A stretch of DNA of 64,000 nt from an uncultured Thiohalocapsa sp. Its GTDB lineage: Bacteria > Pseudomonadota > Gammaproteobacteria > Chromatiales > Chromatiaceae. The translations under genes were made by a program, and so were the position numbers. The notes beneath the pieces were generated by a model, which was not told the origin of the DNA, made no database searches, and was given only the letters and a program-made list of their open reading frames with translations. How positions within the stretch are numbered: position 1 is the first letter of the stretch; each line of letters opens with the position of its first letter. Below, in pieces: positions 17,062 to 25,632 of this stretch. The stretch spans positions 116,375-180,374 of the forward strand of contig NZ_CAJXYK010000006.1 of NCBI RefSeq assembly GCF_913063425.1, read 5' to 3'.

Positions 17062-17715
17062 ATGGCGATTCATCCGAGCCGCATTCTGATCGTCGACGAC
17101 CACCCCTTGGTCCGCGCCGGCCTGCGCAGCCTGTTCGACGACGAGCCCGACCTCACCATCTGCGCCGAGGTGAGCAACGTCCGCGACGCCATCGAGGTGG
17201 CGCGCACCCAGAACCCCGACCTCGCCCTCATCGACATCTCCCTCGACGACGGCAACGGCATCGAGCTCATCAAGCGCCTGAAGGTGCACACGCCGGAGCT
17301 CAAGATGCTGGTGTGCTCCATGCACGACGAGTCGCTGTTCGCCGAGCGTGCCATCAACGCCGGCGCCCGCGGCTACGTGAACAAGCACCAGGTGACGGAG
17401 CAGATCCTGGAGGCCGTGCGCCAGGTGCTGGCCGGGCGCATCTATCTCAGCGAGAGGATGGTGGAGCGCGTCATCAACGGCTTCGCCAAGAAGAAGGACG
17501 CCGGCACCTCCAGCATCGAGGACCTGAGCGACCGCGAGCTGGAGGTCTTCGGCCTCATCGGCCAGGGCCTGTCCACCTCCAAGATCGCCGAGCGGCTGCA
17601 CCTGAGCGTCAAGACCGTCGAGACCCACCGCGAGAAGATCAAGCGCAAGCTCCAGCTCGCCACCGGCGGCGAGCTGGTGCGCCACGCCGTGCAGTGGCAC
17701 ATCGAGCAGGCCTGA
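17062..17715 (+). CDS. NarL/FixJ-family response regulator
   Basis: 217 aa from the ATG at 17062 (MAIHPSRILIVDDH), preceded by GAGGAG about 8 bases upstream; the longer open frame begins in non-protein-like sequence. The receiver domain (about 5-125) has the acidic pair in VDDH, the phospho-acceptor Asp in DLALIDISL, and a switch Ser or Thr region in MLVCSMHDES. The LuxR-type HTH (about 150-210) has LSDRELEVFGLIGQGLSTSK and LSVKTVETHREKIK. It is a phosphorylation-dependent transcription factor. The large HisKA_3-type kinase gene 353 bp downstream on the same strand is its probable partner, since that kinase class pairs with NarL regulators. Confidence 0.93.
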   Translation: MAIHPSRILIVDDHPLVRAGLRSLFDDEPDLTICAEVSNVRDAIEVARTQNPDLALIDISLDDGNGIELIKRLKVHTPELKMLVCSMHDESLFAERAINAGARGYVNKHQVTEQILEAVRQVLAGRIYLSERMVERVINGFAKKKDAGTSSIEDLSDRELEVFGLIGQGLSTSKIAERLHLSVKTVETHREKIKRKLQLATGGELVRHAVQWHIEQA

Positions 17716-18068
17716 TCCCGGCGCGAGCCACCCCGGGCAGCACCGAACGGACGGCGCTGCCCGGCCCCGGCACAGCCGCCTGAGGCAGTCTGAGACGTCG
17801 TCCTTGTCAAGGGCGCACTCCCGGCGCTGGCGTACATCAAGCCGGAAACCGCACAGAGGCGCTGCAACGAGCCACTGGCGCCGCAAGGCTGCCACCTGAC
17901 GGATCACCAGCCACGGGTCGGGCACAGCTGGAGCCGGTGCACTGACGCCCCGCCTGACGGCCCGCCTTAGGGCTCAGCGCGTTGCGCACGCGCACCCCCA
18001 CACGCTTGCACTCAGTTCGCTTGCACGCCGCTTGAGCGGCGCCCCCAACAGCCATCGGACGCAGGCAG
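17716..18068. other. Spacer between response regulator and sensor kinase
   Basis: 353 bp separate two same-strand genes. No ORF, RNA or clear terminator is supportable, so whether the two genes are co-transcribed cannot be decided. Confidence 0.4.
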
Positions 18069-21000
18069 ATGTCGAAACCACCCAAGGAACCCCGCGGCAC
18101 CGAGCCTTCGGCCGCAGGGCAGGCGCACGCGCCGGAACCGGATGCCCCAGCCCCCGAGCGGCAGCCGACCGACCCGCCCCAGGGCGAGCCGACCCCGGTC
18201 GCCCCCGTGGACGCACCGGAGCGCGCACCCGACCCCACACCCGAGCACACAGCACCCGCGGACAGGGTATCCGGTGACCCCCGGCGCAGCGACCATCCGC
18301 AGCGCAGAGGTCCAGCGGCGGCACCCGTGGTGGGCGTCGTCTGCTCCGCCGGCGGGCTCAAGGCGCTGGAGGCGCTCTTCGGCGCGGTGCCGCCCGACAG
18401 CGGCCTCGCCTGGATCGTGATGCCGCACCTCGCCTTGGACCAGCCGAGCATGCTGGGGGAGCTCTTGGCCAAGCACACGGCCGTGCCGGTGCGCGCCGCC
18501 GAGGACAATGCCGTGCCCCGGGCGAACACCGTCTACGTCGCCCGCCCCTCCCAGGGCCTCACGCTGCGCGGCGGGCGCATGCGCATCGAGCCCCTGAAGC
18601 AGCCCGCCCAGGCGGAGGCAGCGCTGGACGGCCTGCTCACCTCCCTGGCGGAAGACCTGGGCCCGGCGGCCCTCGGCGTGATCCTCTCAGGCTCCGGCGA
18701 TGCCGGCGTGGACGGGCTCCGATCCATCGTGGACGCCGGCGGCCTGGGCGTGGTGCAGCTGCCGGCGACGGCGCAGTTCGGCGCCATGCCCCAGGCGGCC
18801 ATCGATGCGGGGCTCGCGGATCTGGCCCTGCCGCCGGCGGAGATCCCCGCGGCGCTGCTGGAGCATGTGCGCCCCGGCGGCGACCTGCTGCTGAAGGACT
18901 TCTCAGAAGACACCGCCGAGCAGAGCGCCCTGCGCAACATCCTGGCGCTGCTGCGGGTGCGCACCCGCTACGACTTTCGCGACTACCGCCCTAGCATGGT
19001 GGGCCGGCGCATCCGCCGGCGCATGGATCAGCTGAGCCTCGCGGATACGGCCGCCTACCTGCGGAAGCTGCGCGAAGAGCCGGCAGAGCTGGAGCGGCTG
19101 TACCGGGACCTCATGATCGGCGTCACCGGCTTCTTCCGCGACGAGGAGGCCTTCGCCACGCTGCGCAAGCAGGTCATCGAGCCCCTCGTGCAGCGCCACC
19201 GTGGCGACGAGCCGCTGCGGGTCTGGGTACCCGGCTGCGCCGCCGGGCAGGAGGCCTACAGCATCGCCATGCTGCTCCTGGAGGCCTTCAGCACCGGCGG
19301 GCGCGCCGCCAATGTGCAGGTGTTCGCCACCGACATCGATGATTCAGCGCTGGAGCAGGCGCGCCACGGCATCTACACCGAGGCTGCCATGCAGGGCCTC
19401 GGCCGCGCGCGGCGGGAGCGCTTCTTCACCACCTTGGGCGGCGGGCGCCAGCAGGTGGGCAAGGCGCTGCGGGAGGTGGTGGTGTTCGCGGCGCAGAACC
19501 TGCTGCGGGACCCGCCGTTCTCGCGCATCGACCTCATCAGCTGCCGCAACGTGCTGATCTATCTCAAGCCGGAGGCGCAGGAGCAGGTCATTGCCCGCTT
19601 CCACTTCGCGCTCAATCCGGGCGGTTATCTCTTCCTCGGCACCGCCGAGTCCGTCGGGTCCAACAAGGACCTGTTCGAGACCCTGTCCAAGCGCTGGCGT
19701 ATCTTCCGGCGCACCGGCCCGAGCCGCCAGGACCTGATCGGCGTGGCCATGCCCCTGTCGGAGCCGCTGCGGGAGATGTCGGCGGCGAGCCCCTTCGCGG
19801 GCTTCGAGCAGCGCACGGACTTCAAAGAGACCGCCCGGCGCACCCTGTGCGAGCTGTTCGCCCCGGCGGCGGTGCTCATCAACGCGGGCTACGACATCCT
19901 GTACTACAACGGCCCCACCGCCAAGTACCTGGAGCAGCCGAGCGGCGAGCCCACGCGCAACCTGCTGGAGCTGCTGCGCCAGGGGCTGCTGGCACCGGTG
20001 CGCGGCGCCTGCCAGACGGCGCTGCGCGAGGAGCGCCCGGTACGGGTGGGCGATGCCGTCGCCCTGCGCGACGCCGAGCAGGTGCCGGTGGAAGTGCTGG
20101 CGCACCCGGTGCGCGAAAGCCGACTGGCCGAGCGGCTGCTGCTGGTGACCTTCCGCGACCTGGGCGAGCCGGCGGCGGCGGACACTCAGCCTGTTGCGGC
20201 GGAGCCCGAGGGCGCGGAGCTCAGCACCGTGGAGCAGCTGGAATTCGAGCTGCGCGCCACCCGCGACGACCTGCGCAGCACCATCGAGGAGCTGCAGAGC
20301 GCCAACGAGCAGCTGCGCGCCGCCAACGAGGAGGTCATCTCCACCAACGAGGAAATGCAGTCCACCAACGAGGAGCTGCAGACCTCCAAGGAGGAGCTGC
20401 AATCCCTCAACGAGGAGCTCGCCACCGTCAACAGCCAGATGCAGGAGAAGGTCGCGGAGCTGGAGGAGCGCAACAGCGACGTCAACAACCTGCTGGCGAG
20501 CTCCAACGCCGCCACGGTGTTCCTGGACCGGGGGCTGCGGGTCAAGCTCTTCACACCCGCGGCCAAGGATCTCATGAACCTGCGTCCGACCGATGTGGAC
20601 CGCCCGCTGGAGGAGCTCAGCTTCCGCATCGACGACCAGGCGCTGCTGGCGGACTGCGCCGGCGTGCTGGACACCCTGGCCCCCATCGAGCGCCGCGTGA
20701 GCGGCGCCGGCGGCCGCCGCTTTCTGCGCCGGGTGCAGCCCTACCGCAGCAACGACGACCGCATCGACGGGGTCGTCATCACCTTCACCGACGTCACCGC
20801 CAGCAGCGCCGCCGAGGCGCGCCTCGCGGCCAGCGAGCGCCACTACCGCCACCTCTTCGAGGCCTCCCCCATTCCCATGCTGCAGCAGGACTGGTCAGCC
20901 GTGGCGCCGCTGCTGGCGCAATGGGGCACGGCGGCGCATGACCCGGCCTTCTTCCGCGCCCATCCGGACCAGGCAGCGGCCTGCCGGACCGCCATCCGGC

Positions 21001-22643
21001 TTCAGGCCGTCAACGCCGCCGCACGCAGGCTGCTCGGCCTGCCGGACGACTTCCCCCTGCCGCAGCCCCTGCCCGGCAACTGCTGCCCCGACGAGCTGGA
21101 CAAGATCCTGGCGGCCCTGGCCGCCGGCGAGCGCGTCGCGAGCGCCGAGGCGCAGGTCCAGCGGCCGGGCGGCCCGCCGCATCCGATGCTGTGCCAACTG
21201 GCGCTGATGCCCGGCAGCGAGGCCGCCATGGACCAGATGCTGGTGCTGATGCTCGACATCCACGAGCAAAAGGCCCTGGAGCGCGAGCTGCAGACCAGCG
21301 AGCAGCGCCTGCGCCGCGCCCTGCGGGTGGTGCACGAGGCGGTGTGGGAGCACGACCTCCTCCACCGCCGCCTGTGGTGGAGCGACGAGTACGAGCGCCA
21401 CTTCGGCCGGCCGACACCGTCACAGCCGCCGGCGCAGGACTGGTGGCTGGACGGCATCCATCCCGCCGACCGCGACGCCGCCCGCGCGCAGGTGCGCCAG
21501 GCCATCGACGCCCATGCCGAGGAATGGCAGGCGGAGTACCGGATGCGCCGCCCGGACGGGCGCACCATGCACGTGCTGGCGCGCGGGGCGCTCACCTGGA
21601 ACGCCGATGGCGCGCTCACCAGCATGCTCGGCTGTATGCTGGACGTGAGCGACCTGAAGGCGGCGCAGGACGCGCTGGCAGAGCGCGAGACCCGGCTGCG
21701 CTCGGTGCTGGAGGCCGCCGCCGAGGCCATCGTCACCACAGATGCAGACGGCCGCATCCAGACCTTCAATCCCGCCGCGGAGGCCATGTTCCGCTGCACG
21801 GCGGACGCCGTGGCGGGCAAGCCGGTGCGTGGGCTCTTTGCCCGCGGCGACGGCGCCCCAACCGACCCGCTGGTGGAGCAGCCGGACCATCAGCCGCGAC
21901 AGCTGGAGGGACGCCGCGCCCAGGGCGAGCCCTTCCCGCTGGAGCTCTCCGCGCGTTTCGTGCCGGAGCAGCAGCTGTGGGTGCTGGTGGGCCGGGACGT
22001 GAGCGAGCGCCGCCGGCTGGAGCGTGATGTCATCGACCTCAGCACCCGCCAGCAGGAAGAGGTGGGCCGGGAGATCCACGACGGCCTGGGCCAGGAGCTG
22101 ACGGCACTGGTGATGCTGGCGCACAGCCTGCGCCGGCAGCTGGAAGACCAGCCCTCACAGGCCAGCGCCGACGCCTTCGTGCAGTTGGAGGACTACCTGC
22201 GCCATGCGCTCGAGACCTGCCGCAGCATCGCCCGCGGTCTGTCGGCGGAGGTGTCGGCGCCGGGGCTCGAGAACGCCCTGGCGGAGCTCACCGCCGGCAT
22301 GGAGCGCGCCGCCGGCGTCCCCTGCCGATTCACCCACACCGGCAGCTGCGCCGGCATCGGCGAGCAGCAGGCAGCGCATCTCTACCGCATTGCGCAGGAG
22401 GCCATCAGCAACGCCATGCGCCACGCCCAGGCCCAGCGCGTGGACGTAAGCCTGGAGGTTGGGGAGACGGACGTGGTGCTGCGCATCCGCGACGACGGCC
22501 AGGGTATTTCGCCTGGCGCCAAGCGCGGGCTCGGGCTGCGGCTCATGGCCTACCGCGCCGGGATGCTGGGCGGCACCTGCGAGGTGGCGCCCGCCGACGG
22601 CGGCGGCACGCTGGTGGCGTGTCGGGTGCCGCGGCAGCGCTGA
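18069..22643 (+). CDS. CheB-CheR-PAS-histidine kinase fusion protein
   Basis: 1524 aa. After a disordered Pro-rich start (1-80) come these parts: a CheB-like methylesterase domain (about 85-275; VCSAGGLKAL, VMPHLALDQ, LSGSGDAGVDG); a CheR methyltransferase domain (about 285-560; VTGFFRDEEAF, VWVPGCAAGQEAYS, SCRNVLIYL); a long coiled coil of NEELQ/NEEM repeats (about 715-800); at least three PAS-like domains (about 800-1310); and a HisKA_3 dimerisation domain with phospho-His in REIHDGLGQELTAL (about 1337). A HATPase ends the chain (DDGQGISPG, RGLGLRLMAYRAGMLGG). It combines receptor-modification chemistry with kinase output. The NarL-type regulator upstream is the likely target. No membrane span is evident. 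Confidence 0.92.
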   Translation: MSKPPKEPRGTEPSAAGQAHAPEPDAPAPERQPTDPPQGEPTPVAPVDAPERAPDPTPEHTAPADRVSGDPRRSDHPQRRGPAAAPVVGVVCSAGGLKALEALFGAVPPDSGLAWIVMPHLALDQPSMLGELLAKHTAVPVRAAEDNAVPRANTVYVARPSQGLTLRGGRMRIEPLKQPAQAEAALDGLLTSLAEDLGPAALGVILSGSGDAGVDGLRSIVDAGGLGVVQLPATAQFGAMPQAAIDAGLADLALPPAEIPAALLEHVRPGGDLLLKDFSEDTAEQSALRNILALLRVRTRYDFRDYRPSMVGRRIRRRMDQLSLADTAAYLRKLREEPAELERLYRDLMIGVTGFFRDEEAFATLRKQVIEPLVQRHRGDEPLRVWVPGCAAGQEAYSIAMLLLEAFSTGGRAANVQVFATDIDDSALEQARHGIYTEAAMQGLGRARRERFFTTLGGGRQQVGKALREVVVFAAQNLLRDPPFSRIDLISCRNVLIYLKPEAQEQVIARFHFALNPGGYLFLGTAESVGSNKDLFETLSKRWRIFRRTGPSRQDLIGVAMPLSEPLREMSAASPFAGFEQRTDFKETARRTLCELFAPAAVLINAGYDILYYNGPTAKYLEQPSGEPTRNLLELLRQGLLAPVRGACQTALREERPVRVGDAVALRDAEQVPVEVLAHPVRESRLAERLLLVTFRDLGEPAAADTQPVAAEPEGAELSTVEQLEFELRATRDDLRSTIEELQSANEQLRAANEEVISTNEEMQSTNEELQTSKEELQSLNEELATVNSQMQEKVAELEERNSDVNNLLASSNAATVFLDRGLRVKLFTPAAKDLMNLRPTDVDRPLEELSFRIDDQALLADCAGVLDTLAPIERRVSGAGGRRFLRRVQPYRSNDDRIDGVVITFTDVTASSAAEARLAASERHYRHLFEASPIPMLQQDWSAVAPLLAQWGTAAHDPAFFRAHPDQAAACRTAIRLQAVNAAARRLLGLPDDFPLPQPLPGNCCPDELDKILAALAAGERVASAEAQVQRPGGPPHPMLCQLALMPGSEAAMDQMLVLMLDIHEQKALERELQTSEQRLRRALRVVHEAVWEHDLLHRRLWWSDEYERHFGRPTPSQPPAQDWWLDGIHPADRDAARAQVRQAIDAHAEEWQAEYRMRRPDGRTMHVLARGALTWNADGALTSMLGCMLDVSDLKAAQDALAERETRLRSVLEAAAEAIVTTDADGRIQTFNPAAEAMFRCTADAVAGKPVRGLFARGDGAPTDPLVEQPDHQPRQLEGRRAQGEPFPLELSARFVPEQQLWVLVGRDVSERRRLERDVIDLSTRQQEEVGREIHDGLGQELTALVMLAHSLRRQLEDQPSQASADAFVQLEDYLRHALETCRSIARGLSAEVSAPGLENALAELTAGMERAAGVPCRFTHTGSCAGIGEQQAAHLYRIAQEAISNAMRHAQAQRVDVSLEVGETDVVLRIRDDGQGISPGAKRGLGLRLMAYRAGMLGGTCEVAPADGGGTLVACRVPRQR

Positions 22644-22665
22644 TCGTCACCGCGCGGGCTTCAGC

Positions 22666-22694
22666 AAAAAAAGGGGGCCGATCGGCCCCCTTTC
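22666..22694. terminator. Bidirectional rho-independent terminator
   Basis: GGGGGCCGATCGGCCCCC is a perfect palindrome (22673-22690). On the minus strand it is followed by a run of seven T, ideal for ending the PEP-CTERM gene at 22788-23570. On the plus strand only three T follow, so it acts more weakly for the kinase gene. Confidence 0.85.
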
Positions 22695-22787
22695 ATCCAC
22701 ACAGCCCGGATGCCCGCGCGGGTCCAGCGCCGTGCGCTGTCCGCTTGGGGCTCCGGGATCTGCGTGTGACCTGCGACGAGGCCCGGC

Positions 22788-23570
22788 TCAGCCGCGCCGA
22801 CGCAGATACTGCGCACCGAAGAGGCCGAACAGCCCGGCTGCCATCAGCAGCAGCGGCGCCGGCACCGGCGTCTCGCCCTCGCTCACGGTGGCGAAGGCCG
22901 CCGACAGGATGCGGACGTTCTCGCCGCGCTCAGGAGAGATGAACTCGGAGTCGAAGATGCCGTCCTGAGCGTCCTGCAGGGTCTCCGAGAAGCCCAGGAT
23001 CTCCAGCGTCAGCTCCCGTCCGTTGAACGCAAAGGTATCGCTGGTGGTGAGCGTCTCGATGATCACCTGGTCTGCACAGCCGTTGGCGTTGTCGTCATCG
23101 TCGCCGTAGGGGCAGGGAACGGCGTTGTTCGGCGTCTCATCGTGCATGACCGCGAACTCGAAGATGGACTGGCCAAGATCAAAGACTTCGCCGCCGTCTT
23201 CAACGGTGATCATCGCGCGAAGGAAAAGCTCCACCGAGTCGATGGAGGTGCCCAGCGAAATGGGGAAGTTGAAATGCGTGAAGTTGCCCAGCTCGAAGAT
23301 CGTCTCTTCCGGCTCGCTGAAGGGCGTGTCCCGGGGGTCGAACTCGTAACCAGAGGCATTCGCGAGGTCCCCTGCCAGTGCCCCTTGACCCCAGCGGATC
23401 TGCGCCGGCGCTGCATCGGGTACAAAGACATCGTCGATGGTCAGCACATTGCCGCCGGAGGGGTTGTCGAAACGGGTCTCGAGCACCGTCATCGTAATCG
23501 TCGCAGCGGAGGCGGTGCCGGCGAGCGGCAGCAGGGCCGCAGCGACCAGAGCAGGTTGCATGAGCTTCAT
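22788..23570 (-). CDS. THxN-family PEP-CTERM surface protein
   Basis: 260 aa. It has a signal peptide (1-22, ending TASAA), a beta-rich extracellular domain and a C-terminal sorting signal: PVPAPLLLMAAGLFGLFG, a hydrophobic helix, then RRR. The NFTHFNFPI motif at about residues 97-105 fits the THxN PEP-CTERM family. An acidic DDDDNANGCAD loop might bind calcium. Such proteins are exported, processed by exosortase and anchored or released at the cell surface, often with exopolysaccharide; no exosortase gene is in this window. A second PEP-CTERM gene lies 575 bp upstream on the same strand. Confidence 0.85.
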   Translation of the reverse strand: MKLMQPALVAAALLPLAGTASAATITMTVLETRFDNPSGGNVLTIDDVFVPDAAPAQIRWGQGALAGDLANASGYEFDPRDTPFSEPEETIFELGNFTHFNFPISLGTSIDSVELFLRAMITVEDGGEVFDLGQSIFEFAVMHDETPNNAVPCPYGDDDDNANGCADQVIIETLTTSDTFAFNGRELTLEILGFSETLQDAQDGIFDSEFISPERGENVRILSAAFATVSEGETPVPAPLLLMAAGLFGLFGAQYLRRRG

Positions 23571-24145
23571 TGAGGGTTCCTCTGAGGGGCTTTTATCGGA
23601 ATGGTTGAGTCTCTACACGACCGCGCGACACCGGGAATGCGGGTCCCGACCATGTGCGCAGCCTTGTCACAACGGCACTCAGCAAGGCCTGTGCCATATG
23701 CCTCTTCCATTCGAAAAAGCTCAGTACTTCATACCCTTGAAACCCCCCTTCAGTCTGTTTGTCGTCACGCCCTCCTCTGAGATCACTGCGCTGTAAAGAA
23801 GCCTGACGAATCAAGCTGTGCTGTCATTTTTGCATCGGCGGAAGTCTGTCCAGTTTCATCAAACGAATACTTCCGACGGCAATCGGTTTTTCCCTGAGTA
23901 TCGTATCGGTGTCTCTGTAAATTACTATGGATTGAGTCTGTTATTGCGACGCCTCGGCACGGATGCCCGCAGGTCCAGGTGTAAAAGATCCGTTACAGAA
24001 AAAAGCGCATCCAGCGCGCGGCCTGCCGTTTGGACCGCCGGGATGTCCTTCTCCACCCCGTCAAGCCGGCATCAAAACCGCAGCCAGTGTCCCCCGCCGC
24101 GCGGGCGGGGTGCACTGGTGCCTGTGCCGGTGCCGGAGCGGATGA
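23571..24145. other. Intergenic region between two PEP-CTERM genes
   Basis: 575 bp, less GC-rich than its surroundings around 23700-23950. No protein-like ORF was found. It should contain the promoter of the THxN gene and the end of the VWA gene transcript; I cannot pinpoint either. Confidence 0.4.
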
Positions 24146-24913
24146 TCAGCCGGCGGATGCCCCTGCGGCGCGCCGGGTCAGCCCGAGCCCGAGCAGGCCG
24201 ATGCCCACGAGGGCCGCGACGCCGGGCACCGGGATCTCGGGGATTTCCGTGACCAGCTTGTCCTCCAGTGCGCCTGCCAGCTCGCCGAAGCCCACACTGC
24301 CGAAGTCCGTGCCGACCACAGTGGGGCTGGTGACCCAGCTGCAGTCGGCACCACCACCGATACCGAGGCAATTGACTGCATCCAAGCCGCTGCCCAGCGC
24401 TGCCACGGAGGCCGGGTTGGGGAGTGCGCCGATGTTGTTGGCACCGTCGGTGGTGACGTCGATGAGCAGGTTGATATCTGCACCCAGTGCGGTCTCGAAG
24501 GCGATCAGACTGCCGGCGGCGGCGGTCACCGCATCGCCGATGGCCGTGGCGCTCGTGTTGATACCATCCCGGCCCGGGTCCAGCCCCGCGATGGCGGTCG
24601 TCAGGGCGCCGAGATCAGTGGGATTATTGATCGTCGTCACCGGGAAATACTCACTGAAATTCAGGCCGAAGACGCTGGCACCAATGGCGACGTTGCCGTA
24701 GAGCTGGCCACCGAACACGCCGAAGACATTATTCAGCGCGGCCACGTAGCCGTTCACCTGCTGGGTGAACTGGCCGCTGTTGATGCTGCCGGAGCCATCC
24801 ATGGCCAGATACAGCGCGGTCGTCACCGCGGCATTGGCGGAGGAGACACCGATGCAGAGCAGGGCACCGGCGAGTCCGCCGGCGAGATGTTGCTTGAACC
24901 TGGGCTTGAACAT
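24146..24913 (-). CDS. VWA-like PEP-CTERM protein
   Basis: 255 aa from the ATG at 24913 (MFKPRFKQHLAGG), with GAGG about 10 bases upstream. It has a signal peptide ending SSANA. The mature start contains LYLAMDGSGSINSGQF, which fits a von Willebrand A domain with a DxSxS metal site, followed by DATA-like spacing typical of DUF1194/VWA folds (AIGDAVTAAAGSL, NLLIDVTTDGANN). The C-terminus, IPVPGVAALVGIGLLGLG then RR, is a variant sorting signal. It is probably a secreted, surface-attached adhesion or binding protein. The assignment to a specific VWA family is tentative. Confidence 0.78.
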   Translation of the reverse strand: MFKPRFKQHLAGGLAGALLCIGVSSANAAVTTALYLAMDGSGSINSGQFTQQVNGYVAALNNVFGVFGGQLYGNVAIGASVFGLNFSEYFPVTTINNPTDLGALTTAIAGLDPGRDGINTSATAIGDAVTAAAGSLIAFETALGADINLLIDVTTDGANNIGALPNPASVAALGSGLDAVNCLGIGGGADCSWVTSPTVVGTDFGSVGFGELAGALEDKLVTEIPEIPVPGVAALVGIGLLGLGLTRRAAGASAG

Positions 24914-25632
24914 GTGTAAGGAACCTCGGGCGTTTGAGTGGGAAGAGGACAGACGCTGCCCGCATACGCACCGGCTCCAGCCGGGCCGATCCACCACGGC
25001 AGCTGCGTACACGCGATGCAGTCTCTCAACTCACCCCGACGCTGTGGATAGGTTATACCCTGATCTCGTGATGGGGCTGCATAATGAATCTGTAATCCGC
25101 AATTATTCAGCATTACCCCACAAGGAGCGCCGGCACATATTCGCGACAGCCCCTGATACTGGATAAACGATGGCCTGATACGCTTGTCAGTTACGCGCTG
25201 AACAACGGCACCGGATGGACGCCTCGGGCACAGTGCATGATGGATGTGTCGGCGCCGCCTGTTCCAGCCCGCAGCGCCGCCTGCGACCGCCTGGGGGAAC
25301 CGGACCCCAAGGGGTGTCCCGCGCGCGGCGCGGCCGGCTCCTCCAGATCAAGCCCGCCAGATCACGTCCCCCAGATCACCGTGCCCCAGATCACCGTGCC
25401 CCAGATCACCGTGCCCCAGATCACGGTGCCCCAGATCACGGTGCCCCAGATCACGGTGCCCAAGATCACAGGCTGCCAGATGCCGGCCGTCCTGGATGCG
25501 CGTCGGTGTCCAGGGAGGCATGGCGGGTGTTTGTCGCCGCGCACGGGCGACCACACCTCAGGGGGCGGCAGACGGCCGGGCCAACGGCCCACAACCTGCC
25601 CACACGATCACCACCTTGAGGAGCCCATCGAG
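24914..25632. other. Intergenic region with tandem repeat
   Basis: 719 bp between divergent genes. The AT-rich part (about 25040-25110) probably holds promoters, at least for the VWA gene. The rest contains the 15-bp tandem array described separately. An in-frame extension of the peptidase ORF runs through it, but the signal peptide at 25633 argues against translation from further upstream. Confidence 0.45.
25369..25473 (+). repeat. 15-bp tandem repeat array
   Basis: The unit CCCCAGATCACCGTG is repeated head to tail at 25369, 25384, 25399, then with CACGGTG endings at 25414, 25429 and 25444, followed by a degenerate unit at 25459. Six near-perfect copies are present. The 15-bp period keeps reading frames open, and one plus-strand frame would read (PQITV)n. 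There are no spacers, so it is not a CRISPR array. Confidence 0.9.

Noticed and set aside
25369..25473. Possible CRISPR array
   Set aside because: Units are 15 bp, contiguous and without spacers, and no cas genes are present.
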